Shown here one piece after another: positions 16,928 through 26,041 of a stretch of 64,000 nt of DNA. The notes under the pieces were generated by a model that saw only the letters and a list, made by a program, of their open reading frames with translations, had not been told where the DNA came from and did no database searches. The translations under genes were made by a program, and so were the position numbers. Each line of letters starts with the position of its first letter. Position 1 is the stretch's first letter. The stretch comes from Pontibacter sp. E15-1 (GTDB taxonomy: Bacteria; Bacteroidota; Bacteroidia; Cytophagales; Hymenobacteraceae): contig NZ_JAKVIR010000033.1 in the NCBI RefSeq assembly GCF_022601975.1, forward strand, positions 1 through 64,000. Direction: 5' to 3'.

Positions 16928-17872
16928 TTAGGCGGTCATCAGCGTGTTCACGATATAATCGTGGCTTTGGCGAATGCTCTTGTACGGATCCATACCCTCG
17001 GCGAAGTTTTCCTGCTCTACATAAATGTGCTCTACCTGAGCCATTTCTTTCGAGAAGATGGATTTATAGTCAATGCTGCCACTTCCAATCTCAGTGTTCA
17101 GTGTCCGGTCGTTTTTGTCCATGTCCTTCACATGCCACATCACAAACCGGCCCGGGTGCTCCTGCATCATGGCCACGGGGTCCTTCTCCCCTCTATCTAC
17201 CCAATAAAGGTCCAGTTCCATCTTCACCAGCTCGGGGTCTGTCTCTTTCAGCAAAATATCATACCCGGTCATGTCGCCGAATTGCTGAAACTCAAAGTCA
17301 TGGTTATGATACGCCAGTTTCATACCGGCCTTCTGGCACTCTGTTGCGGCCTCGTTCATGCGCTTCGCCAGTTTTTTGTAATCATCTGCACTTGTACGAA
17401 GCTTGTCGCCCAGGTATGGAATCACGATATAGGATTGGCCAATCGCTTTGCCTGCCTCAATATAAGACTGCAGCAGCTCGGGGTTTTCGCCAGACAGGTA
17501 GGGGTCCATACCGTAATGCCCGCTCGGAGACACCAGGTCATGCGACTTCAGCAGCTCTCCGAACGCGTTGGCATCCAGGCCAAAGTAACCGTTTTCTTTG
17601 GAGTAGCCGTATGTTTCCACCTTTTTATACCCGGCTTCCGCCACTTTCGCGATAACGCCTTTCACATCCTTCTGGATCATGTCCCGCAGAGAGTACAACT
17701 GAATACCGATGGCAGCACCGGAAGCGGCCATCGCCTGGTTTTCGGCATTCTCTGTTCCCGTTGCGTCCTCGGCTTTTTCGGAATTAGAACTGCACGAGAC
17801 AATGGCAGGAGCCATAAAAACACCTGCTGATAGTAAACCAGCTTGTCGGAGGAAAGATCGTCTTTTATTCAT
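16928..17872 (-). CDS. Sugar phosphate isomerase/epimerase-like TIM-barrel lipoprotein
   Basis: A 314-residue AP-endonuclease-2-type TIM barrel. The N-terminus MNKRRSFLRQAGLLSAG carries a twin-arginine-like motif and a lipobox AIVSC, so it should be exported and lipidated. Metal-binding positions characteristic of xylose-isomerase-like barrels are visible in KLAYHNHDFEF, MELDLYWVDRG, MWHVKDMD and IYVEQE. Such enzymes isomerise or epimerise keto-sugars; in 3-keto-glycoside loci related barrels act on the oxidised sugar. It is the last gene of the cluster, 44 nt after the next TIM-barrel gene, and ends at a strong terminator. Confidence 0.82.
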   Translation of the reverse strand: MNKRRSFLRQAGLLSAGVFMAPAIVSCSSNSEKAEDATGTENAENQAMAASGAAIGIQLYSLRDMIQKDVKGVIAKVAEAGYKKVETYGYSKENGYFGLDANAFGELLKSHDLVSPSGHYGMDPYLSGENPELLQSYIEAGKAIGQSYIVIPYLGDKLRTSADDYKKLAKRMNEAATECQKAGMKLAYHNHDFEFQQFGDMTGYDILLKETDPELVKMELDLYWVDRGEKDPVAMMQEHPGRFVMWHVKDMDKNDRTLNTEIGSGSIDYKSIFSKEMAQVEHIYVEQENFAEGMDPYKSIRQSHDYIVNTLMTA

Positions 17873-17916
17873 TCGTTTGTATATAAGTTTTGGTTTAGGT
17901 TTAGGTTCGCAATGGG

Positions 17917-18804
17917 TTATACATCACATACTTTAACGGCCTGCCGCAAGGAGGCCATCTTGTCATTCTGCACTGGTATAAACTCTTGGGCCACAAAGCC
18001 TTTAAATCCTGTTTCTTTGATGGCACGCATGATGGCGGGGTAGAATAACTCCTGCGTCTCATCAATTTCGTGGCGGCCGGGCACACCCGCGGTATGATAA
18101 TGCGCAATGTACGGGTGACTGTCTTTAATCGTGCGGATCACGTCTCCCTCATCAATCTGCATGTGGTAAATATCGTACAGTAGCTTGAAGTTTTCGGAGC
18201 CTGTCCGCTTTGCCAGCTCTACGCCCCACGCGGTATGGTCGCACATATAATCCTTATGGTCGATTTTGCTGTTGAGCAGTTCCATCACCAACACCACATT
18301 GTGCTTTTCGGCCAGAGGCAAGACTTTTTTCAACCCTTCCGCACAATTCTGCAGCCCGGTTTCATCGTCCATGCCATTGCGGTTCCCGCTGAAACAAATC
18401 AGGTTCTTATACCCTGCCTTGCTCACCAAAGGGATCATCTCAGAATAGTTCTTGATCAATTGGTCGTGATACTGCGGGTGGTTCCAGCCTTCTGTCAGGC
18501 TGATCTCCGCGCCATTGCACATCGTCGACTGCAGTCCGTATTTCTTCAGGGTCGGCCAGTCTTTTGGCCCTACCAGGTCAATCCCCTTGATCCCCATTTC
18601 TTTGGCGGCGGCGCACAAGGCATCTACTGTCATGTCGTTAAAGCACCAGCGGCACACCGCATGGTTGATGTTGCCAGCCAGCTTGGCGGTGGCTTTGCTT
18701 TCGGCATATGCTGTAAGCGGTGATAACATACCTGAAGTTGTGATGGCTGCAGTGCCTGCTAAAACGTTTTTCAAAACTTTTCTTCGGTTTGGATGCTGAG
18801 GCAT
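17917..18804 (-). CDS. Hydroxypyruvate isomerase-like TIM-barrel protein, exported
   Basis: A 295-residue sugar-isomerase-fold protein. The N-terminus NRRKVLKNVLAGTAAITTSG looks like a Tat or Sec signal ending near AYA. Core motifs CRWCFNDM, LVGPKDW, MELLNSKIDHKDYM, LLYDIYHMQIDEGD and YHTAGVPGRHEIDE match the hydroxypyruvate isomerase (Hyi) family, including the metal-binding Glu, Asp, His and Glu positions. The Hyi label is family-level only; in this cluster a keto-sugar isomerase or epimerase is more plausible. It lies 28 nt downstream of the transporter gene. Confidence 0.8.
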   Translation of the reverse strand: MPQHPNRRKVLKNVLAGTAAITTSGMLSPLTAYAESKATAKLAGNINHAVCRWCFNDMTVDALCAAAKEMGIKGIDLVGPKDWPTLKKYGLQSTMCNGAEISLTEGWNHPQYHDQLIKNYSEMIPLVSKAGYKNLICFSGNRNGMDDETGLQNCAEGLKKVLPLAEKHNVVLVMELLNSKIDHKDYMCDHTAWGVELAKRTGSENFKLLYDIYHMQIDEGDVIRTIKDSHPYIAHYHTAGVPGRHEIDETQELFYPAIMRAIKETGFKGFVAQEFIPVQNDKMASLRQAVKVCDV

Positions 18805-18832
18805 GACGGTATAAGGGTTTAAACTGATTTAC

Positions 18833-20098
18833 TTAGGAAAGTTGGTTTACTTGTCGTTGCCCTGCAGGCCCGGTGGTTAAGGGTTGGGCCACCTCCTGTG
18901 GTTGGGTCACTTTATCCCGAAACAACAGCAGGAAGAGCAGCAGCACGCCAGCGGCGATTGCCGCAGGGATAAGCCAGATCGACTGCCAATCGTGGCCGCC
19001 ACCCGTCGTCTGGAAAGCATCCACGATGACACCGGATAGCAGGGAGCCGAGCAGCATGCCCACGCCATACGTTGCCAGCGTGATCATACCCTGCGCGGCA
19101 CTCTTAAAGCGCTCCCCCGCCAGTTTATCGGTATAAATCTGCCCGGTCACAAAAAAGAAATCATAACAGATGCCGTGCAGGACGATGCCCCCGATCAGCA
19201 TCCAGTAATTCGAATCTGCGTTGCCATAGGCGAAAAACACGTAGCGCAGCACCCAGGCAAACATACCGATGGCCAGCATCTTCTTCACGCCCAGCCGGAC
19301 AAAGAAAAGCGGCATCAGCAGCATGAACAGTAATTCTGACATCTGCCCCATCGACTGCTTCCCGGCGGCGGCGTCCACACCCAGCTCATTCAGAAATGGG
19401 TTGGTAAAGTTGTAATAAAACGCCAGCGGGATACAGATGGCCACAGAAGCCAGAAAGAAGGTAAGGTAAGAGCGGTTCTTTAACAGGCCAAAGGCTTCCA
19501 GTCCGAGCATCTCCCCAAGGGTGGCTTTCTCTGCGCCTTTGATGGGCGGCGTGTCCGGCAGGGTGAAACTGAAAACACCCAGAATGCCAGCGGCAATGGA
19601 AGCCATCCTGAAGGTTAACACCAGGCTTCCGGATTGTTCCCAATTAAGCCAGCCGATGATCAGTCCCGCCACAATCCAGCCCAATGTGCCCAACACCCTG
19701 ATCTGCGGAAACTCCTTGCTTGGGTTTTGCATCTGCCGGAAAGAGACAGAGTTTACCAGCGCGAGCGTCGGCATGTACAGGATCATGTATACCAGGATGG
19801 TCGGATAGAAACTGTCAAAATCCGCCACCGACGAAGCATACCAAAGCAGGGCGGCCCCGATCAGGTGCAGTATGCCCAGAATGCGTTGGGCCGGAAAAAA
19901 ACGGTCTGCAATCAGGCCAATGATAAACGGTGCTACAATCGCACCGATAGACTGGGTAAGAAAGGCAACCCCCACCTGTGTGGCGGAGGTTTCCAGTTCA
20001 GACAGCAGATAGGTGCCGAGCGTCACAAACCAAGCTCCCCAGATAAAAAACTGCAGGAACATCATAAATGACAACTTGACTCGGGTAATCAGCTGCAT
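18833..20098 (-). CDS. Nucleoside:H+ symporter-type MFS permease
   Basis: A 421-residue major facilitator protein with about twelve hydrophobic segments, starting MQLITRVKLSFMMFLQFFIWGAW in the way of NupG/XapB-like nucleoside:proton symporters. Signature stretches are GAWFVTLGTYL and IGLIADRFFPAQR. Bacteroidota members of this family sit often beside sugar oxidoreductases and are likely to move sugars or derivatives rather than nucleosides, which fits this cluster. A perfect hairpin at 20124-20160 lies just upstream, so its level may be set separately from the genes before it. Inner membrane. Confidence 0.82.
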   Translation of the reverse strand: MQLITRVKLSFMMFLQFFIWGAWFVTLGTYLLSELETSATQVGVAFLTQSIGAIVAPFIIGLIADRFFPAQRILGILHLIGAALLWYASSVADFDSFYPTILVYMILYMPTLALVNSVSFRQMQNPSKEFPQIRVLGTLGWIVAGLIIGWLNWEQSGSLVLTFRMASIAAGILGVFSFTLPDTPPIKGAEKATLGEMLGLEAFGLLKNRSYLTFFLASVAICIPLAFYYNFTNPFLNELGVDAAAGKQSMGQMSELLFMLLMPLFFVRLGVKKMLAIGMFAWVLRYVFFAYGNADSNYWMLIGGIVLHGICYDFFFVTGQIYTDKLAGERFKSAAQGMITLATYGVGMLLGSLLSGVIVDAFQTTGGGHDWQSIWLIPAAIAAGVLLLFLLLFRDKVTQPQEVAQPLTTGPAGQRQVNQLS

Positions 20099-20123
20099 AG
20101 AATAAGTTTAATGAGACATTAAT

Positions 20124-20160
20124 CAAAGGGAAGGCAGCTTGTCATGCTGCCTTCCCTTTG
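20124..20160 (-). terminator. Intra-cluster hairpin upstream of the permease gene
   Basis: Arms CAAAGGGAAGGCAGC and GCTGCCTTCCCTTTG pair perfectly over 15 bp around a 7-nt loop. It lacks a long U-tract, so partial termination or mRNA processing and 3'-end protection inside the cluster are as likely as full termination. Confidence 0.6.
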
Positions 20161-20252
20161 TCGTTCAGCGCTTTCCCCCAACTCCGCCCATAGGGGAACA
20201 ATCCACCAAATGAGAAGCGCTGCACAATCGGAATGATCAGCGTGTCGGCTGC

Positions 20253-20993
20253 TTAAAGTTCCTGGATCATGATATTCTTATACCATACCGCGTTTCCGTG
20301 ATCCTGAAGGGCGATTTTACCGGATTTAAATGTGCCCCAGTCAGGCATTTCGGCAAACTTGCTTCCGGTAACCATGGTTTTCCAGTTGTCGTCCCAGAGC
20401 GTCGTCGTCACCACCTTGGTGCCGTTCTGGAAAAGCTCCAGCGTGCCGTCTTTGCTGATGATCTCAACATGGTTCCACTCTCCGGCGGGTTTCACTGTTT
20501 CCGGGCTGCTCGCCACCAGGTCGTACAGGTCTCCGGCGCGGTGCTTGTTTATTTTCGCGTCCGGGTGGCCATCATTGTCCAGTACCTGCATCTCCAGGCC
20601 TGTGTTATAGGTGTTCTGATATTTGGCTGGTTCCTCCTGCACATAGAAAATGATCCCGCTGTTGCCGTTCTTGGCTATTTTCCAGTCCAATTTCAGGTGG
20701 AAATCATCGTAAGCATTGTCCGTAACCAAATCACCTCCCCCTTGTCCGTCAGATTTCGCGGAGGGGTCCAGGTAAAGGGCACCTTCGTCAATTTTCCAGG
20801 CCTTCCCTACTGCGTCCTGGCCGTATGTATGCCAGCCTTGTATGGATTGCCCGTCAAACAGAGTGGTCCACTCCGCTTCGGCAGGCGTAGCTTCGGTGTT
20901 TTCCTCGCTCATGGTTGTTTCAGTATCTGTGGTGGACGATTGGCACGAAAACAGCGCGGCCAACGCGCAAAAGGCAAAAGCATTTCGGATCAT
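20253..20993 (-). CDS. DUF1080 (3-keto-disaccharide hydrolase) lipoprotein
   Basis: A 246-residue lipoprotein: signal peptide with lipobox ALFSC (cysteine near residue 17), a short Thr/Glu-rich linker, then a concanavalin-like jelly roll with the DUF1080 blocks WTTLFDGQSIQGWHTYG, NGNSGIIFYVQEE, NTGLEMQVLDNDGH, HRAGDLYDL and WNHVEIISKDG. The Pfam family PF06439 is described as 3-keto-disaccharide hydrolase: it acts on glycosides whose C3 hydroxyl has been oxidised. It follows the cytochrome c gene with only 4 nt between them, which ties it to the dehydrogenase genes. Expected location is periplasm or outer surface. Confidence 0.88.
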   Translation of the reverse strand: MIRNAFAFCALAALFSCQSSTTDTETTMSEENTEATPAEAEWTTLFDGQSIQGWHTYGQDAVGKAWKIDEGALYLDPSAKSDGQGGGDLVTDNAYDDFHLKLDWKIAKNGNSGIIFYVQEEPAKYQNTYNTGLEMQVLDNDGHPDAKINKHRAGDLYDLVASSPETVKPAGEWNHVEIISKDGTLELFQNGTKVVTTTLWDDNWKTMVTGSKFAEMPDWGTFKSGKIALQDHGNAVWYKNIMIQEL

Positions 20994-20997
20994 AGTT

Positions 20998-21468
20998 CTA
21001 TTTTCTTAGTGAAAGTACATATTTAGCCATTTCTTTGGCATCCTCCTCCGACACGTTCGGGTGCGGTGTCATCGGGATCTGGCCCCATACCCCGGAACCG
21101 CCCTTGATGATCTTGCCAGCCAGGTAGTCAACATTCTTGTCGTTGTACTCATACTTGGCAGCTACTTCCTCATACCCTGGCCCAACCAGTTTCTTGTCCA
21201 CTTGATGGCAGGAAAGGCAGTCGGACATGGCGATCAGATTTTTGCCTTTCTCGGTGTCAGTAGCAGCGGTGGCGGCAGGCACGCTGGCGGTTCTGTCGGT
21301 TCCGATGTCGTTGATGCTGGTGTCTACCTCCGACTGGCGCGTGGCTGCGCTTATCTCTGCGTCGGAAGTCGAGTTATCGTAGTATGCTTCGCCTTCGGAC
21401 TTGTTTTCAGAATTGTTGCAAGCGGCGAAGAGCGCACAGCAGCCAAAAACTAATAAAATCTTTTTCAT
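20998..21468 (-). CDS. Monoheme c-type cytochrome lipoprotein
   Basis: A 156-residue protein with a lipobox LFAAC (cysteine at residue 17), an acidic/serine linker, and a C-terminal class I cytochrome c domain. The heme site is CLSCH in SDCLSCHQVDKKLVGPGYEEVA, and the distal methionine is probably in GQIPMTPHP. It resembles cytochrome c-551-type domains. In the cluster it is the natural electron acceptor for the GMC dehydrogenase and its subunit, passing electrons to the respiratory chain. Gene spacing is 24 nt on one side and 4 nt on the other. Confidence 0.88.
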   Translation of the reverse strand: MKKILLVFGCCALFAACNNSENKSEGEAYYDNSTSDAEISAATRQSEVDTSINDIGTDRTASVPAATAATDTEKGKNLIAMSDCLSCHQVDKKLVGPGYEEVAAKYEYNDKNVDYLAGKIIKGGSGVWGQIPMTPHPNVSEEDAKEMAKYVLSLRK

Positions 21469-21492
21469 AATAGAGCGTGTAAAGAGTGTGGT

Positions 21493-22548
21493 TTAATTTA
21501 AACCCAATATAGTGCGATTTTTGGCTTCATCTATGCCTGTGGCCGCAAAATCGTCAAAAGCCTTTTCGGTAACCCTGATGATATGGTCTTTGATGAAGAC
21601 TGCCCCCTCGCGCGCGCCGTCTTCCGGGTGCTTCAAAGCACACTCCCATTCCAGCACGGCCCAACCTTTAAAGTCATGGGCGGTCAGCTTACTGAAGATT
21701 GACCTGAAATCTACCTGCCCATCGCCCAGCGAGCGGAAGCGACCCGCCCTGTTTACCCAGTTTTGGTAGCCGCCATACACGCCCTGCCGCCCGGTCGGGT
21801 TAAACTCCGCGTCCTTGACATGGAACATCTTGATGCGCTCGTGGTAGATATCGATGTACTCGAGATAATCCAGGCACTGCAGCACGAAGTGAGACGGGTC
21901 GTAAAGAAGACAGGCCCGCGGATGATTTTTCACTTCCTCCAGGAACATCTCGTACGTGACACCGTCATGCAGGTCCTCGCCCGGATGTATTTCATAGCAC
22001 AGGTCCACGCCTGCTTCGTCAAAGGCATTCAGTATCGGGGTCCAGCGTTTTCCGAGCTCTTTGAAACCGGCTTCCACCAGTCCCGCAGGGCGCTGAGGCC
22101 AAGGGTATACGGTATGCCAGAGTAAAGCTCCGCTAAAAGTGGCATGCGCCTGCAGGCCCAGATTTTGAGAAGCCTTGGCGGCGTACTTCAGCTGCTGTAC
22201 CGCCCAATCGGTGCGGGCTTTCGGGTTGTTGTGGTATGCCTCGGGCGCAAAGCCATCGAAAAGGGTGTCGTAGGCCGGGTTCACGGCAACCAGCTGCCCA
22301 TGCAGGTGGCTGGAAAGCTCGGTGATCTTCAGCCCCTGGCCCTCTACCACGCCCTTGATCTCGTCGGCATACGTCTTGCTTTCGGCGGCTTTCTGCACAT
22401 CAAAGTACTTGCTGTCCCAGGTCGGGATCTGCACGCCTTCGTAGCCGAGGCTCTTTGCCCAGCGGCATATGTTCTCCAGTGTGTCAAAGGGCGGCTGATC
22501 GCCCAGGAATTGCGCCAGAAAAAGCGCTGGTCCTTGTATCGTTGTCAT
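21493..22548 (-). CDS. Cytoplasmic sugar phosphate isomerase/epimerase-like TIM barrel
   Basis: A 351-residue TIM-barrel protein starting MTTIQGPALFLAQFLGDQPP without a signal peptide. Metal-site motifs are VDLCYEIHPGEDLHDG, CLLYDPSHFVLQ, MFHVKDAEF and AVLEWECAL. The start was chosen because an ATG 17 codons upstream would overlap the preceding gene by 47 nt, whereas this one leaves 4 nt. It is one of three isomerase-fold proteins in the cluster and the only one likely to be cytoplasmic, suggesting that keto-sugar conversion occurs on both sides of the membrane. Confidence 0.83.
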   Translation of the reverse strand: MTTIQGPALFLAQFLGDQPPFDTLENICRWAKSLGYEGVQIPTWDSKYFDVQKAAESKTYADEIKGVVEGQGLKITELSSHLHGQLVAVNPAYDTLFDGFAPEAYHNNPKARTDWAVQQLKYAAKASQNLGLQAHATFSGALLWHTVYPWPQRPAGLVEAGFKELGKRWTPILNAFDEAGVDLCYEIHPGEDLHDGVTYEMFLEEVKNHPRACLLYDPSHFVLQCLDYLEYIDIYHERIKMFHVKDAEFNPTGRQGVYGGYQNWVNRAGRFRSLGDGQVDFRSIFSKLTAHDFKGWAVLEWECALKHPEDGAREGAVFIKDHIIRVTEKAFDDFAATGIDEAKNRTILGLN

Positions 22549-22552
22549 AGTC

Positions 22553-23713
22553 TTAGATTGTAAAGTCAGTCCATTTTTGGTTGGATTGGCCGGAGGCAAT
22601 CACATTTTCAATAAAAGCCATACCGCGCACGCCATCTTCTATACCCGGGTAGTCCTGCCACTCAGGCTGCGGCTCCTCACCTTTCAGGCGTGCCTGCACG
22701 CACAAGGCGAAGTTGCGGTATAGGTTGGCGAACGCTTCCAGATAGCCCTCCGGATGTCCGCCGGGAGTGCGCGTGTTGTGCTGCGCGTAAGAGCTGAGGT
22801 AGTTGCCACCGCCTGTGCGGTAAATCTCATTCGGACGGTCAAGCCATTTCACCTGTAGGGTGTTGGCATCTTCCTGCTGCCATTCAAGGCCGCCTTTTTC
22901 GCCGTATACCCGGATACGCACGTTATTCTCCTCTCCTGCGGCCACCTGCGTGGCCACCAATACGCCGCTGGCGCCGTTGTCGAACTTGAGCAGCGCGGCA
23001 CCGTCGTCGTCCAGCTGGCGGCCATCAACCACTACATTAATGTCGGCGTTTATTTTGGTTACAGCCAGGCCACTTACGTACTCGGCAAGGTTAAAGGCAT
23101 GCGTCCCGATATCGCCCATGGCACCGGCGATGCCGCTTTGCTTAGGATCGGTGCGCCAGGAAGCCTGCTTGTTTTCGCCCCCCTCCTCGAAGGTGCTCAG
23201 CCAGCCCTGCGGGTACTCCACATACACTTTCCGGATCTGGCCCAGTTTGCCGGACGCCACCAGTTGGCGCGCCTCTTTCACCATCGGGTACCCGGTATAG
23301 GTATGGGTCAGGCAGAAAAGCATTCCGCTGCGCTCCTGCACGTCGCGCAATTGGAGGGCCTCTTCCAGCGAGAAGGTCATGGGTTTGTCCAGAATCACAT
23401 GAAAGCCGCTTTCCAGCGCCATCTTGGCTGGCTCGAAATGCACGTGGTTTGGCGTGACGATGCTGATGACCTGCACGCGCTGCGCTTCTGGCAACTGCTG
23501 CTCTTTCTCGAACAGCTCTTTATAAGAGGCATACACCCGCTCCGGGGCTATACCCAACATCTCGCCACTGGCTTTCGATTTTTCCGCGTTGCTGCTAAAG
23601 GCACCGCATACCAACTCATAGGCATTGTCTAGCTGGGCCGCTATCCGGTGTACTCCGCCAATAAAGGCACCCTGACCACCGCCAATCATGCCCAATCTTA
23701 ATTTCTGATGCAT
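22553..23713 (-). CDS. Gfo/Idh/MocA family oxidoreductase (cytoplasmic)
   Basis: A 386-residue NAD(P)-dependent sugar oxidoreductase. The Rossmann motif is LGMIGGGQGAFIGGVHR near the N-terminus, the catalytic/substrate motif HVILDKPMTFSLEEA contains the conserved E/D-KP signature, and IGTHAFNLAEYV carries the usual histidine. No signal peptide. The start at MHQKLRLGMIGGG is preferred because the upstream 20 codons are not family-like. In 3-keto-sugar loci such enzymes interconvert C3 hydroxyl and keto groups or reduce released keto-sugars. It is tightly linked (4 nt) to the following isomerase gene. Confidence 0.87.
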   Translation of the reverse strand: MHQKLRLGMIGGGQGAFIGGVHRIAAQLDNAYELVCGAFSSNAEKSKASGEMLGIAPERVYASYKELFEKEQQLPEAQRVQVISIVTPNHVHFEPAKMALESGFHVILDKPMTFSLEEALQLRDVQERSGMLFCLTHTYTGYPMVKEARQLVASGKLGQIRKVYVEYPQGWLSTFEEGGENKQASWRTDPKQSGIAGAMGDIGTHAFNLAEYVSGLAVTKINADINVVVDGRQLDDDGAALLKFDNGASGVLVATQVAAGEENNVRIRVYGEKGGLEWQQEDANTLQVKWLDRPNEIYRTGGGNYLSSYAQHNTRTPGGHPEGYLEAFANLYRNFALCVQARLKGEEPQPEWQDYPGIEDGVRGMAFIENVIASGQSNQKWTDFTI

Positions 23714-23831
23714 CAAAAAAATATTGAATGAGAAATCTAGTCTTATTTTGTGTTTGCTAAATGGTTTTTGCAACCTGAACCCAAATCTGAAGCAACCATA
23801 ACTGTCGCATGGCAGACCTGCGGGTTATACC

Positions 23832-24395
23832 TCAGGTCGCCCAAGCTCTGTCGCCTTTTTTGTAGGGCATGCAGCCGTCGTAGCGGCCTGGCACTGGCTC
23901 GTAGCGCAAGGCCTGGGTGGCCCCGATCTCCGAGGAGAAATAACCCAACAGCGTCAGTTCCTTCATCATCCGGAAATAATGGTTCGGGTCCGCGGGCTTC
24001 TTGGTGCGCATGTGCTCGTTCTGCTCTTTGTCTAGGGCAGTGAGGAGTTCGGTGCGCTGCTTGGCATCCAGTTTCATAAAGTCCTTGTTAAACTTGTCGT
24101 CACTGGCTTTGTCCAGCTTCGACAAACCCTCCAGGAAGATCTTCTGGTCTTCGGGTGCATAGCAATCGCGCACCATCACCGCCATGAACTCTCCCACGTT
24201 GGCCGCTTTGGCCCCCGGGGTATTGGTCGTAGGCAGGATCGTGTCAGCCACCTCGTTGAGGAATGCCAGCTGCTCCGGTTTAAAAAGGTCGCTTACGTCT
24301 TTCGACTTGGTGGTGCAGGCTACCAGGAGATCGGCGCTGATAAGCGTCCCTCCCATCAGCCAGGCAACGGCCGTTACTGCTTCGCGTCTGTTCAT
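23832..24395 (-). CDS. Gluconate 2-dehydrogenase subunit 3-like protein
   Basis: A 187-residue protein of the gluconate 2-dehydrogenase subunit 3 family. The N-terminus MNRREAVTAVAWLMGG has an RR-type export motif and a hydrophobic segment ending LLVAC, a possible lipobox. Conserved features are LNEVADTILPTTNTPGAKAANV and the C-terminal LRYEPVPGRYDGCMPY. In known three-subunit sugar dehydrogenases this small subunit carries the Tat signal that exports its signal-less GMC partner in folded form. The GMC gene of this cluster lacks a signal peptide, which fits that model well. Confidence 0.87.
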   Translation of the reverse strand: MNRREAVTAVAWLMGGTLISADLLVACTTKSKDVSDLFKPEQLAFLNEVADTILPTTNTPGAKAANVGEFMAVMVRDCYAPEDQKIFLEGLSKLDKASDDKFNKDFMKLDAKQRTELLTALDKEQNEHMRTKKPADPNHYFRMMKELTLLGYFSSEIGATQALRYEPVPGRYDGCMPYKKGDRAWAT

Positions 24396-24473
24396 ATATC
24401 TTTAAAATGACAGCTTAAAAAATTCAGGTTATACTTGGTATGCAACTGGTATGGCTGCAGTAATTTAAAACTG

Positions 24474-25940
24474 TTAAGCGCCAAGACTCCAGCCATTTCG
24501 GTAGTCTCGCTTCACGAACTGGTTTACCTCATCAAAATTCGTGATGCGCATGTTGGTGTTATCCCAGAGCAGCTTTACCGATCTGCCCGGATAATCATAC
24601 CCCTCACCGGAGGCCTTCGGTTTGCGGATATCATACCCCCGGATGGCCAGGTTCGCCATGAGCAAGGCCTCGGTTAAAGGGCCAGAGATTTCAAATGGTG
24701 CGCTAAGTTGCTTTTTGCCGTAACCGGCCAGGCAGCCTTCCACCCACTGGGCGTAATGCCCTTTGGCGCCTTCGGGTACGCGTGCATACTTTTGCGGCAC
24801 CGTCACTTCGGTGGTACGGGAGGTAGGCAACAGCCTGGGGTTCTCGGCATAAGTGCTGGCCATCATTTTGCCTTTGGTGCCGACAAACAGGATGCCATTG
24901 CCCCCATCGCCGAAGATCTCGTTCGGGCCAAGCTCCTCAGGGCGCTCCGGCTGTATGCCGCCGTCCATCCAATGGATTTTCACCGGCCCTTTCGTGCGGG
25001 CTGATTTCGGGAAGTTGAGCACCACATGGCTGGAGGGCGGGCAACTGTCCGGGAAGTAGCCGCGCTTAAACTCATCCACGTACACACTGCCCACACTTGC
25101 CTGAACGTCAGCGGCATATTGAAGCCCCAACACACTGAATGGCGCCTCGATCAGATGGCATCCCATATCCCCCAGGGCTCCGGTACCGTAGTCCCACCAG
25201 CCGCGCCAGTTAAACGGCACCAGCTTCTCCACATAGTCTTTGTACGGCGCGGTGCCGAGCCACAGGTCCCAGTTCAGCTCCTTCGGAACTTCTGCCGGTG
25301 TTGCCGGCCACGGAATTCCCTGCGGCCAAACCGGTCGGTCTGTCCAGCAGTATACAGTGTCCACTTCGCCGATAATACCGGCGTCATACCATTCGCGCAG
25401 TTGCCGCACACCGTCGCCGGAGGCACCCTGGTTTCCCATCTGCGTCACGACTTTGTAGCGCTTGGCTGCGTTGGTCAGGGCGCGGGCCTCGTAAAGGTCA
25501 TGCGTCAGCGGCTTTTGCACGTACACGTGCTTGCCCAGTTGCATGGCGGCCATAGCCTGTACGGCGTGGTTATGGTCTGGGGTGGACACGGAGACAGCAT
25601 CGATGTGCTTCGCCTCCTTATCCAGCATTTCGCGGTAATCTTTGTAGTACTTGGCTTTTGGGAAATTTTTGATGGACGTGGCGGCCCTGCGGTCATCCAC
25701 GTCGCAGAGATAGGCAATTTCTGCCTTCCCGCTCTGGTGGAAACTGGCCAGGTCGCTTTGCCCCTTGCCGCCCACGCCAATGCCCGCAATCACCAGTTTA
25801 TCACTGGGAGCCACAAAGCCCACCCCTCCCAGCACGTGGCGGGGTACGATGAGGAAACTGGCCGCTGTAACGGCGCCCGCTTTGAGAAAATTTCTGCGCG
25901 AGCTACTTGCTGCTGAATTATCTGCTTTTTTCTCTGACAT
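24474..25940 (-). CDS. Tat-exported Gfo/Idh/MocA family oxidoreductase
   Basis: A 488-residue oxidoreductase. The N-terminus includes a twin-arginine signal SSSRRNFLKAGAVTAASFLI, followed by a Rossmann fold (VIAGIGVGGKGQ), the motif HVYVQKPLTHDLYEA with the conserved KP pair, and the C-terminal domain with WLGTAPYKDY and GALGDMGCHLIEAPF. Exported members of this family are frequent in Bacteroidota and Planctomycetes sugar loci and often hold NAD(H) as a tightly bound cofactor, as in glycosidase-like members. It may therefore act on keto-glycosides in the periplasm. It follows the GMC gene after a short hairpin. Confidence 0.88.
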   Translation of the reverse strand: MSEKKADNSAASSSRRNFLKAGAVTAASFLIVPRHVLGGVGFVAPSDKLVIAGIGVGGKGQSDLASFHQSGKAEIAYLCDVDDRRAATSIKNFPKAKYYKDYREMLDKEAKHIDAVSVSTPDHNHAVQAMAAMQLGKHVYVQKPLTHDLYEARALTNAAKRYKVVTQMGNQGASGDGVRQLREWYDAGIIGEVDTVYCWTDRPVWPQGIPWPATPAEVPKELNWDLWLGTAPYKDYVEKLVPFNWRGWWDYGTGALGDMGCHLIEAPFSVLGLQYAADVQASVGSVYVDEFKRGYFPDSCPPSSHVVLNFPKSARTKGPVKIHWMDGGIQPERPEELGPNEIFGDGGNGILFVGTKGKMMASTYAENPRLLPTSRTTEVTVPQKYARVPEGAKGHYAQWVEGCLAGYGKKQLSAPFEISGPLTEALLMANLAIRGYDIRKPKASGEGYDYPGRSVKLLWDNTNMRITNFDEVNQFVKRDYRNGWSLGA

Positions 25941-26005
25941 AGCTTACATTAGGTTAGGTACGCCTCACTGATATTTATTTCACCTTCATTGCCCTGTAAA
26001 AGCAA

Positions 26006-26036
26006 CGCCTTGCCCGACCTGATGCCGGGCAAGGCG
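26006..26036 (-). terminator. Hairpin between the GMC and Gfo/Idh genes
   Basis: Arms CGCCTTGCCCG and CGGGCAAGGCG pair perfectly over 11 bp, 5 nt after the GMC stop codon. It has no U-tract, so it more likely stabilises the upstream mRNA or gives partial termination than ends the operon. Confidence 0.5.
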
Positions 26037-26041
26037 CATGG

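Noticed and set aside
16961-17830. 289-codon frame opposite the TIM-barrel lipoprotein
   Set aside because: Antisense shadow; the minus-strand protein has signal peptide, lipobox and metal-site motifs.
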